This document shows positions 6,959 to 12,849 of a DNA stretch of 12,849 nt, piece after piece; position 1 is the stretch's first letter, and every line of letters starts with the position of its first letter. A program made the position numbers and the translations under genes. Source of the DNA: an uncultured Panacagrimonas sp. (lineage in GTDB: Bacteria > Pseudomonadota > Gammaproteobacteria > Nevskiales > Nevskiaceae); NCBI GenBank assembly GCA_946481265.1, contig CAMLNE010000086.1, positions 1 through 12,849 of the forward strand. Reading direction: 5' to 3'. Under the pieces are notes generated by a model. It was given only the letters and a program-made list of their open reading frames with translations. It searched no databases and had not been told where the DNA came from.

Positions 6959-9376
6959 TCATGCGCCCGGTGTCCAAGAGTATTCGAACCTGAGTCCGAT
7001 GGTGGGCAGCGGCTCATCGAGTCCTTCGATGACGTTGACGCCGCGACGTTCGTCCCATTCATAACCGTTGGCGTTTTCGCGACCGTAGACGTTCAGGATG
7101 TCCAGATAAGCAACCAGACTCAGCGGGCCGAAGCGGCGGTGGTAGTCCGCGCGCAGACTCAGTGAGTGATATACGGGCAGGCGATCGGCGTTGGTGCGCG
7201 TGAGCTCCTTCGAATAGCGGACGGGGCCTCCGTCTCCCAAAACGTCGTCATGCACGACGAACGCATCGGTGGGCCGGCCCGAGGCGTATTTCCATTTCGC
7301 CGAGAATGTCCATCGATCGCTCTGCTGCCAGACGCCGACGATCCCGAACGCATGCGGCCGATCCCAATCCGCCGCATATTCGCCTTCGCCGAGCTTGTCA
7401 TCGCGTCGGGCGCGCGAATATGAGTAGGTCGCCGAAGCGCTCCAGCGTCCGCTCATGCGCTTGGCGAGCATCAGATCCACGCCCTTCGCGGACCCGTCGC
7501 CGATGTTGGTTGCGGTGTTCGTGGTCCGATCGTCGAACACGATCAGATCGTCGAGCTTCTGGTAGTACCCTTCGGCCGAAAAACGCAGATCCCTGCGCAG
7601 GTGCCGGGAATAGCCGAGCACCCACTGCGTGGACCGCTCGCTCTTCAGGTCGAGATTGGACGGATCGGCCGCGATGTCGAGATAACGCGGCGCTTGGTGG
7701 TACACGCCACCTCCGGTCCACACCCGGGTGACCGCGTCGGGTTGCCAGCCCATCAGCAGGCGCGGAGCGACGACGGACCGCCCGGCAAACCCATCGCGCT
7801 CGTAGCGCAGTCCGGGTGTCAATGTGAAATCGCCGATGGTCCAGGCGTAGTCGGTATACGCGGCAAGCTGCGTGTCCTCTGTGCTCAACGTCGCGTCGTA
7901 GTCCTCGGGCGTCAGCACGATGTACTGCTGGGCCGGGTCGGGGCGAAAGTCCGACTCTTCGTACACGAACCGTGTCCAGTCGCCGGACAGACGGCGGTCG
8001 AAGTCGAGTTCCACGCGAGCGACCCGCGCGCCGGCGGAGAAGATTCCATCCGGGCCGAGCAACGTGCTGAAATCGCCGCGCCAGCCGATCTCCGTTTCAC
8101 GCTCCTCGATGCGCAAGATGTCCTCGCGGGCCGGCGTCGTCTCGGGCGTCGGATCGGGGCCCGCGAGGTCCGGATAGGCCTCGCCCTCCGTGCCCGACCT
8201 GTCGCTGTTGCGGTAATAGAACGTATTGCGCAACTGCGCGACATCACCGGGAAACCACCGCCACGTCACGCCGAGCAGTGTGCTGTCCTGCTTCGAGTCC
8301 TCGAGCCCCACGTCCTCGAAGTGTTCGGACTCGAGCGCATTCGAGACCGTTCGCTTGGAATCCTCGGCTGCGTGAATCGCCAGCAGTTCGAGGCGATGAT
8401 CGTCAGCCAGCTCGGTGACGGACTTGGCAATGAAATCAGCCAGGCGCTGCCGGCCGATATCCTTCTCATCGATCGCTTCAAACAGGTTGCTGAAGTCGAA
8501 CCGGCGGGCCGACAGCAGCAAGCTGGTGTTATCGGCCACGTAGCTTGGCCCGTCGTAGTCCGCCTCCACTCCGATGATGTCGACGCGTGCACCCGCCGTG
8601 GAGCTCACGGGATTGCCGTCCGCGATCTGAAGATCCAGCAGCGATCCATTCTTGCCGCCCTCGGCCGCCCGCCAGGCTCCCGGAGAAAACGAGGCGCTGC
8701 CGATGATGTTCGGCGCAAAGATCGAATATCGTCCGCCGCCATCGACGGCTTCGTGCTCGCCCAGCGACTCATCGAAATGCGCAACCTTATCGAAAGGAAT
8801 GCCGTCGATCAGGATCAGGTTGTCCCGCGGCCCATTGCCACGCACGGTGAAGCTCGAGAACTCGCCCGTCGCGACGACACCCGGCAGAACGTCCATCGCA
8901 CGGACCACGTCGCCGGCGCTGCCGGGATTGCGTCGTATCTCTTCACGCTCCAGCAGCACTGTGTTCGGCGTCGCCCGGGGATCTCCAGCCTTCGCGCGCG
9001 CCGTGACGACGATTTCGTCGAGTACCACGTTGCCCCCGCGCACCAGTGCGAATTCAACGGCAGCCACTCGGCGAAGCGTGACCCGTACATCCGCTTGCAC
9101 GGCTTTCATGTAGCCCTGCGCTTCCACTTCGACTGAATACACGCCTTCCGGAACGGGATCGAACGAGAACGCCCCCGCAGTATCGGCTTCAACCGTGCCG
9201 TGCACCTGCTGGTTGCGCATGAGCCGAGCCGTGGCCGCCGGTACCGCCCGTCCAGTCACCGAATCCACGATGTGTCCACGGACGGCGCCCGCTGCCACCT
9301 GTTGCGCCTGGGAATACGCCGGAAACGAGACAAGTACACACACGAGGGCGGCAGGTGACAGGAGTCTGTGCAACAT
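6959..9376 (-). CDS. TonB-dependent outer-membrane receptor with carboxypeptidase-regulatory-like N-domain
   Basis: This 805-residue protein is an outer-membrane gated channel that imports a scarce substrate with energy from TonB-ExbBD. A Sec signal peptide occupies residues 1-24 (cleavage likely after AYSQA). A CarboxypepD_reg-like beta-sandwich (about 31-112) comes next, with the pattern GHIVDSVTGRAVPAATARL. A TonB-box-like DEIVVTARA is at 120-128. The plug (about 130-240) includes DVVRAMDVLPGV and NLILIDGIPF. The 22-strand barrel runs to the end, finishing GLRFEYSWTPGA, a slightly unusual tail since barrels often end in an aromatic residue. GAGGA lies 8 nt before the ATG. It is the first gene of an operon with a response regulator and sensor kinase, which suggests its expression or substrate is monitored by that pair. 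The substrate is not predictable; catechol siderophore, metal, glycan or peptide are all open. Confidence 0.93.
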   Translation of the reverse strand: MLHRLLSPAALVCVLVSFPAYSQAQQVAAGAVRGHIVDSVTGRAVPAATARLMRNQQVHGTVEADTAGAFSFDPVPEGVYSVEVEAQGYMKAVQADVRVTLRRVAAVEFALVRGGNVVLDEIVVTARAKAGDPRATPNTVLLEREEIRRNPGSAGDVVRAMDVLPGVVATGEFSSFTVRGNGPRDNLILIDGIPFDKVAHFDESLGEHEAVDGGGRYSIFAPNIIGSASFSPGAWRAAEGGKNGSLLDLQIADGNPVSSTAGARVDIIGVEADYDGPSYVADNTSLLLSARRFDFSNLFEAIDEKDIGRQRLADFIAKSVTELADDHRLELLAIHAAEDSKRTVSNALESEHFEDVGLEDSKQDSTLLGVTWRWFPGDVAQLRNTFYYRNSDRSGTEGEAYPDLAGPDPTPETTPAREDILRIEERETEIGWRGDFSTLLGPDGIFSAGARVARVELDFDRRLSGDWTRFVYEESDFRPDPAQQYIVLTPEDYDATLSTEDTQLAAYTDYAWTIGDFTLTPGLRYERDGFAGRSVVAPRLLMGWQPDAVTRVWTGGGVYHQAPRYLDIAADPSNLDLKSERSTQWVLGYSRHLRRDLRFSAEGYYQKLDDLIVFDDRTTNTATNIGDGSAKGVDLMLAKRMSGRWSASATYSYSRARRDDKLGEGEYAADWDRPHAFGIVGVWQQSDRWTFSAKWKYASGRPTDAFVVHDDVLGDGGPVRYSKELTRTNADRLPVYHSLSLRADYHRRFGPLSLVAYLDILNVYGRENANGYEWDERRGVNVIEGLDEPLPTIGLRFEYSWTPGA

Positions 9377-9400
9377 GGCGGGGTCCTCGGACGAGTGATC

Positions 9401-9429
9401 GTTATTTGGAAGCCAAGGTACCCGCCCAA
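9401..9429 (-). promoter_or_regulatory. Predicted sigma70 promoter of the receptor-regulator-kinase operon
   Basis: Read on the minus strand, TTGGGC (9424-9429) and AATAAC (9401-9406) are separated by exactly 17 bp. The -10 matches the consensus at four of six bases, the -35 at three. The weak -35 fits an activated promoter. It lies 25 bp upstream of the receptor start codon. Confidence 0.45.
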
Positions 9430-9430
9430 G

Positions 9431-9451
9431 CTGTCGCGAAACTTGCGACAG
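9431..9451. promoter_or_regulatory. Inverted repeat CTGTCGC-N7-GCGACAG, putative activator site
   Basis: Two perfect 7-bp arms (9431-9437 and 9445-9451) flank a 7-bp spacer. The element ends 1 bp upstream of the predicted -35 of the receptor operon, covering roughly -38 to -58, the standard position for a class II activator. The obvious candidate ligand is the response regulator encoded in the operon, although OmpR-type proteins usually bind direct repeats; another regulator or a repressor is possible. Confidence 0.45.
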
Positions 9452-9908
9452 CGCACTGGTCTGGGAGAGGACGATTCCGGCCCGGCCAGAACCTCACCGG
9501 TGACCTCGGGCAGGTCGGCGACCGCCATTGAGCAGTTCGCCGCAGAACAGCAGCGTTGCGTGACGCGTGAGCGCCACCAGCGCGATTTCATCTGCCTGCC
9601 TGCCTGCCTGCCTTGCCGCAAGCAGCGTCTCGCACAGAAATGTGCGTCATCGACCCAACGGATGCGCAGGGCCCGCGCACGGGTGACGGCAAGCGCAAGG
9701 ATCTGCTGCATCGCCATGGCGCCGGTGCATGCAGCCTCCGGAAGCACCCTTGCAAAGATCATCTGCTGCGCACGCACCGACCCTCGCGCGCGACCTGCCG
9801 GGCGAACATCAACGTCTCCAGCGCGAGGCACTCCCAGCGGGACGACGGCATGACGCCCATGCCTTCTGAAACGGGAGCCCCTGCGCCGACTCCGGAATCA
9901 ACGCCCCC
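9452..9908. other. Region without a convincing gene; possible decayed coding sequence on the minus strand
   Basis: This stretch between the receptor promoter and the reductase gene has no reading frame with a good start, ribosome site and recognisable family. Short stretches on the minus strand look protein-like but sit in different frames. One is a 30-codon ORF at 9851-9759 containing LALETLMFARQVAREGR. A second frame reads QQMIFARVLPEAACTGAMAM, and a third includes DEIALVALTRHATLLFCGEL near 9590-9520. This pattern would fit a gene broken by frameshifts, but I cannot name the family and it may be chance in GC-rich DNA. A CTGC tetranucleotide tract lies inside at 9592-9613. Confidence 0.3.
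9592..9613. repeat. CTGC tetranucleotide repeat (five perfect copies)
   Basis: Five uninterrupted CTGC units (9592-9611) plus two further matching bases form a simple-sequence tract. Slippage at such tracts changes length by four bases and thus shifts any frame running through it. It lies in the possibly decayed minus-strand coding stretch, where it would encode repeating RQAG. Confidence 0.9.
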
Positions 9909-10907
9909 TCAGCGCAGCCGGATCAGCTTCTTCCCCTTGTTGCGCCCGTTGTACACGTCCACCAGCGCCTGCGGCGCATCCGCGATGTCGGTGCCGATGT
10001 CCTCGGCGTAGCGCAGGCTGCCGTCCTTGAGCATCGCGGCCAGGCTGGCGGCGGTCTGGTCGTAGCGCTGCAGGTGATCGAAGATCACGAAGCCTTCGAC
10101 GCGCAGGCGCCGCGTGAGGATCTCGCGGTCGCGGCGCGGGCCGACCGGCGTGGGCACCCAGGAGGCGATCGACATCGTGCCGCACTGGATCACGCGGCCG
10201 AACAGCGCCATCTGGCCGAACACCACGTCCGCGATCTCGCCACCGGTGTTGTCGAAGAACACGTCCACACCCTTGGGGCAGGCCTCGCGCAGCGCGGCGT
10301 CGAGCGGCTCGCGGTGGTTCACCCAGGCCGCGTAGCCGTATTCGGCGCAGCACTGCCGGCCCTTGGCGGCGGAGCCGACCACCGCGACCGCCCGTGCGCC
10401 GGCCTGCCGGGCGAGCTGGCCGACGATGCTGCCGACTGCACCGGCGGCGGCCGTGACCAGCACCGTCTCGCCGGGCTTGGGTTTGCCGATGTCGTGCAGC
10501 GCCAGGTAGGCGGTCAGGCCGTTGATGCCGAGCAGCCCGGCACCGGTGGACAGGGGTGCCTGCTCCGGGTCGACCTTGCGCAGGATGGCGGCCGGCGTGG
10601 CGACGCAGTAGTCCTGCCAGCCGAACCAGCCGTAGAGGTAGTCACCCTCGCGCACCGCCTCGCAGCGCGAGGCGATGACCTTGCCCACCGCCATCGCGCG
10701 CATCACGGCCCCGATCGGCACCGGCGGCGCGTAGTTGTTCTCGTCGTTGACATAGCCGCGCTGCGCGGGATCCACCGACAGGAAGTGGTTCTCGACCAGG
10801 AACTCGCCGTCGCCGGGCTCCGGCGCAGGCGATACCTTGAGTTCGAAGTGCGCGGGCGCCGGAATGCCGACAGGGCGGGATTTCAGGACGATCTGGCGAT
10901 TCTGCAT
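9909..10907 (-). CDS. NADP-dependent medium-chain oxidoreductase, CurA/prostaglandin-reductase type
   Basis: The 332-residue product belongs to the zinc-free enoyl/alkenal reductase branch of the medium-chain dehydrogenase/reductase superfamily (CurA curcumin reductase, leukotriene B4 12-hydroxydehydrogenase). These enzymes reduce the C=C bond of alpha,beta-unsaturated ketones with NADPH. Visible features are the N-terminal NRQIVLKSRPVGIP, substrate-site motif LSVDPAQRGYV (43-53), GLLGINGLTAY near 124-134, the nucleotide motif AAAGAVGS (153-160) and the FDNTGGE segment near 208-214. Zinc ligands are not apparent, as expected. GAGGAA is 7 nt from the ATG. A much longer open frame continues upstream but is antisense to the neighbouring gene, so the ATG at 10907 is preferred. 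Divergent from the thiolase-fold gene; both may act on acyl-CoA or enone intermediates. Confidence 0.93.
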   Translation of the reverse strand: MQNRQIVLKSRPVGIPAPAHFELKVSPAPEPGDGEFLVENHFLSVDPAQRGYVNDENNYAPPVPIGAVMRAMAVGKVIASRCEAVREGDYLYGWFGWQDYCVATPAAILRKVDPEQAPLSTGAGLLGINGLTAYLALHDIGKPKPGETVLVTAAAGAVGSIVGQLARQAGARAVAVVGSAAKGRQCCAEYGYAAWVNHREPLDAALREACPKGVDVFFDNTGGEIADVVFGQMALFGRVIQCGTMSIASWVPTPVGPRRDREILTRRLRVEGFVIFDHLQRYDQTAASLAAMLKDGSLRYAEDIGTDIADAPQALVDVYNGRNKGKKLIRLR

Positions 10908-10982
10908 GGGCGGTTCCTCGGGGCGGCTGCACCGAGTCTGCGCGGTTCGGCGCCGCCCCGGCGTGACGTGAAGGGCAAGAGA

Positions 10983-10994
10983 TACGGTACCATA
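10983..10994. promoter_or_regulatory. Near-palindrome in the divergent promoter region
   Basis: TACGGTACCATA is a 12-bp palindrome with one mismatched pair, centred in the 162-bp gap between the divergent reductase and thiolase-fold genes. It is the only AT-richer patch in that gap, which also offers possible -10 hexamers on the plus strand (TACGAT at 10993-10998). It could be an operator or promoter core for both genes. No firm -35 was found. Confidence 0.25.
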
Positions 10995-11069
10995 CGATCG
11001 CCCGTTCCGAGGACCCGCGGCAGCATCGCGCGGCGCACCCCGGGACCCAGACCCAGGAGCCTCATCCAT

Positions 11070-12512
11070 ATGTCCAAGGCCATCGGCATCACGTCCTTCG
11101 GCGCCTTCGTCCCGCGCCGGCGCCTGCAGCGCGCCGCCATCGCGGCTGCCCACGCCTGGGCCTTCCCGGCGCTCAAGGGCCTGGGCAAGGGCGAGCGGGC
11201 CATGTGCGGCTGGGACGAGGATGCCATCACCATGGCGGTGGAGGCGGGTCGCGACTGCCTGCGCGGCCGCACGCTCGAGGCGGTATCCGGGCTGACCCTG
11301 GCCAGCACCACGGCGCCCTATGCCGACCTCAACAATGCGGTCCTCGTCGGCGCGGCCCTGCGCCTGCCGGCCTCGGCCAGCGCCGGCGACACCGGCGGAT
11401 CGACGCGTGCCGGCCTGTCGGCGCTGATCCAGGCCTGTCGCAGCGCCGAGCAGGACCAGGGCGAACAGCTGGTGATCGCCTCGGAGCGGCGCACGGCCAA
11501 GCCGGGCAGCACGCAGGAGATGCAGATCGGCTGTGCTGCGGGCGCGCTGGCGGTGGGCCACGGCGAGGGCCTGATCGCGCGTTTCCTGGGCAGCGAATCG
11601 GTGTCGGTGCCCTTCATCGATCACTTCCGCCGGGCCGGCGCGGAGTTCGACTACGGCTGGGAAGAGCGCTGGATCCGCGACGAGGGCGTCACCAAGCTGG
11701 TGCCGCCGGCGATCGCCCGGCTGCTCGCGCGCCTCGACATCGGGGTCGATCGCGTGGCGCATTTCGGCATGGCCGGCGGTCCGCTCAAGAGCGATGCCGT
11801 CGTCGCCAGGGCGCTGAAGATCGCGCCGGACAAGGTCCTGCCCGACCTGCAGGGGCAGGTGGGCGACACGGGCGCGGCGCAGCCGTTCCTGCTGCTGATC
11901 GCGGCGCTGGAGCGCGCCCAGCCGGGCGAGGTGATCGTCATCGCCTCGTTCGCGCAGGGCTGCGAGGTGATCGCGCTGGAGATGCAGGCGCGCGCCAGCG
12001 GTGAACATCGCGGCCTGGCCGGCAGCATCGCCAACCGCATCGAGGAGACCGCCTACCTCAAGATGCTGTCCAACGACGGCCACCTCGAGCTGGACTGGGG
12101 CATGCGCGCCGAGACCGATCACAAGACGCCGCTCACGCAGCTGTATCGCGTGGCCGACCAGATCTTCGGCTTCATCGGCGGCAAGTGCAGCGCCTGCGAT
12201 GCCGTGCAGTTCCCGCGTCTGCCGACCTGCGTGAACTGCGGCGTGCCGGACAGCCAGGCGCCCTACACGCTGGCCGACGAGCCGGCCAGGATTGCCACCT
12301 ACACCGCGGACTGGCTGATGTATTCGCCGGCGCCGCCGCTGTACATGGGCCTGGCGCAGTTCGACTGCGGCGCGCGCCTGCTGATGGAGATCGTCGACGT
12401 CGGCGCCGACGGCATCGACGTGGGCACGCCGCTGGCGATGACCTTCCGCAAGAAGGAACGCGACAAGCTGCGCGGCTGGGATCGTTACTTCTGGAAGGCG
12501 AGCCCGGCCTGA
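11070..12512 (+). CDS. HMG-CoA-synthase-like thiolase-fold protein fused to a DUF35 OB-fold/zinc-ribbon domain
   Basis: The 480-residue product has a KAS III/HMG-CoA-synthase-like N-domain (about 1-340) and a C-terminal DUF35 domain (about 355-480) with a zinc ribbon, Cys373, Cys376, Cys387 and Cys390, then an OB fold ending near YFWKASPA. By eye alignment with HMG-CoA synthase, the catalytic Cys position is Asp107 (AGDTGGST), the catalytic Glu lies in STTAPYAD where no Glu exists, His231 (VAHFGMAGG) is kept and the late Asn is Asp266 (VGDTGAA). Classical synthase activity is therefore unlikely; a thiolase-like aldolase such as Ltp2, which also pairs with DUF35 and lacks the Cys, is a better model. 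CAGGAG precedes the ATG by 10 nt. The upstream open frame is antisense to the reductase gene and is rejected. Divergent from a CurA-type reductase; probable role in acyl-CoA side-chain metabolism. Confidence 0.88.
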   Translation: MSKAIGITSFGAFVPRRRLQRAAIAAAHAWAFPALKGLGKGERAMCGWDEDAITMAVEAGRDCLRGRTLEAVSGLTLASTTAPYADLNNAVLVGAALRLPASASAGDTGGSTRAGLSALIQACRSAEQDQGEQLVIASERRTAKPGSTQEMQIGCAAGALAVGHGEGLIARFLGSESVSVPFIDHFRRAGAEFDYGWEERWIRDEGVTKLVPPAIARLLARLDIGVDRVAHFGMAGGPLKSDAVVARALKIAPDKVLPDLQGQVGDTGAAQPFLLLIAALERAQPGEVIVIASFAQGCEVIALEMQARASGEHRGLAGSIANRIEETAYLKMLSNDGHLELDWGMRAETDHKTPLTQLYRVADQIFGFIGGKCSACDAVQFPRLPTCVNCGVPDSQAPYTLADEPARIATYTADWLMYSPAPPLYMGLAQFDCGARLLMEIVDVGADGIDVGTPLAMTFRKKERDKLRGWDRYFWKASPA

Positions 12513-12608
12513 GCGGGTTGCGGCATCAAGCAATTTCACCGCAAAGGAAAAAGAAAGGTCGCAAAGGGTATGTAGCAGTCGCACCGTTACCGATGAAGGT
12601 CTTTCAAT
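12488..12608 (+). repeat. Composite repeat, copy 1 (gene 3' end, purine-rich arm, 42-nt module)
   Basis: This copy starts in the last eight codons of the thiolase-fold gene. It runs through ACCGCAAAGG...GCAAAG (12538-12566) and ends with a 42-nt module (12567-12608). The same order of parts recurs at 12721-12849. The 42-nt modules are identical. The gene-end parts (12488-12517 against 12721-12750) differ at 2 of 30 positions. The purine arm here lacks 7-8 bases (about one CGCAAAGG unit) that the second copy has. Confidence 0.85.
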
Positions 12609-12625
12609 TCCCGTTTTCTGTTTTT

Positions 12626-12661
12626 CTTTGTGTCCTTTCTTTTCCTTTGCGCCTTTGCGGT
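12626..12661 (-). repeat. Inverted copy of the purine-rich arm
   Basis: Read on the minus strand this 36-bp segment gives ACCGCAAAGGCGCAAAGG followed by AAAAGAAAGG, nearly identical to the arm at 12772-12807 and to the shorter arm at 12538-12566. With the first arm it can form a long hairpin with a loop of about 59 nt. No T-run follows, so a standard terminator is not supported. Just beyond lies a perfect 10-bp palindrome, TCGGCGCCGA (12671-12680). Confidence 0.75.
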
Positions 12662-12720
12662 AAAGATCTTTCGGCGCCGAGCCACGCCGATCGAATGACG
12701 AGGACCTGGACATGGCAACA

Positions 12721-12849
12721 CTTCTGGAAAGCGAGCCCGGCCTGGGCGGGGCCGCGAAACCAGGCAATTTCACCGCAAAGGCGCAAAGGAAACAAAAGGT
12801 CGCAAAGGGTATGTAGCAGTCGCACCGTTACCGATGAAGGTCTTTCAAT
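12721..12849 (+). repeat. Composite repeat, copy 2, running to the window edge
   Basis: This copy repeats the gene end of the thiolase-fold protein at 12721-12750 without the rest of the gene. A G in place of A turns the TGA stop into TGG. The purine-rich arm follows at 12772-12807 and the 42-nt module, identical to 12567-12608, at 12808-12849. The window ends exactly at the last identical base seen, so the element may continue. Between the copies (12662-12720) I see no gene. Confidence 0.85.

Noticed and set aside
7601..9136. A 511-codon plus-strand ORF opposite the TonB receptor
   Set aside because: Antisense shadow of a receptor gene with clear signal peptide, plug and barrel features.
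10074..11069. N-terminal extension of the thiolase-fold ORF by 332 codons
   Set aside because: It is antisense to the reductase gene and of low complexity; a proper ribosome site and the family N-terminus (MSKAIGITSFGAFVPRRRL) begin at 11070.
12538..12661. Intrinsic terminator of the thiolase-fold gene
   Set aside because: The hairpin has a long loop and no T-run on the required side on either strand; kept as a repeat instead.
9909..12773. A 954-codon open frame on the minus strand covering both right-hand genes
   Set aside because: Its C-terminal 332 residues are the reductase. The upstream part is antisense to the well-formed thiolase-fold/DUF35 gene, is rich in Arg/Ala/His repeats typical of shadow translation, and has no start signal. 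It is open only because of the high GC content.
12604..12825. A 73-codon minus-strand ORF in the terminal repeat
   Set aside because: It is made of repeat sequence and the duplicated gene end read antisense, and part of it appears in the other repeat copy; no evidence of a gene.

Overview
This GC-rich, gene-dense window looks like the chromosome of a metabolically versatile proteobacterium. A gammaproteobacterium of the Nevskiales/Steroidobacter/xanthomonad type is my best guess. That guess rests on the gene types (Baeyer-Villiger monooxygenase, TonB-dependent receptor with a carboxypeptidase-like N-domain, OmpR/QseC-type two-component pair, HMG-CoA-synthase-like/DUF35 fusion), not on any marker gene. 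No rRNA, tRNA, CRISPR array, transposase or integrase is visible.

Left block (25-4766): an AraC-family regulator on the minus strand is divergent from a plus-strand series. That series is a type I Baeyer-Villiger monooxygenase (1166-2800), a small uncharacterised ORF (2871-3119), a small three-histidine cupin resembling acetylacetone dioxygenase Dke1 (3135-3599) and, after a 216-bp gap holding a long hairpin, a glutathione S-transferase with an extra C-terminal beta-rich domain (3816-4766). The likely theme is oxidative breakdown of a ketone or diketone: the monooxygenase makes an ester, the cupin may cleave a C-C bond, and the GST handles an electrophile or isomerises a product. The substrate is unknown. 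A 14-bp perfect palindrome lies in the regulator/monooxygenase gap, and a 10-mer from it recurs ahead of the GST.

Middle block (4900-9376, minus strand): a TonB-dependent receptor, an OmpR-type response regulator and a QseC-like sensor kinase form a tight operon (gaps of 21 and 16 nt). A sigma70-like promoter with an inverted repeat just upstream of its -35 precedes the receptor, as expected for activator control, possibly autoregulation.

The region 9377-9908 has no convincing gene. It holds that promoter, a five-copy CTGC tetranucleotide tract and short protein-like stretches in shifted frames on the minus strand that may be a decayed gene.

Right block (9909-12512): a CurA-type NADP-dependent medium-chain reductase (minus) is divergent from a fused HMG-CoA-synthase-like/DUF35 protein (plus) that appears to lack the classical catalytic Cys and Glu. 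This pair probably serves acyl-CoA or enone metabolism. The last 337 bp hold a composite repeat: purine-rich arms in direct and inverted orientation, a 42-nt identical segment present twice, and a duplicated copy of the last codons of the upstream gene in which the stop codon is lost. The window ends inside this repeat.
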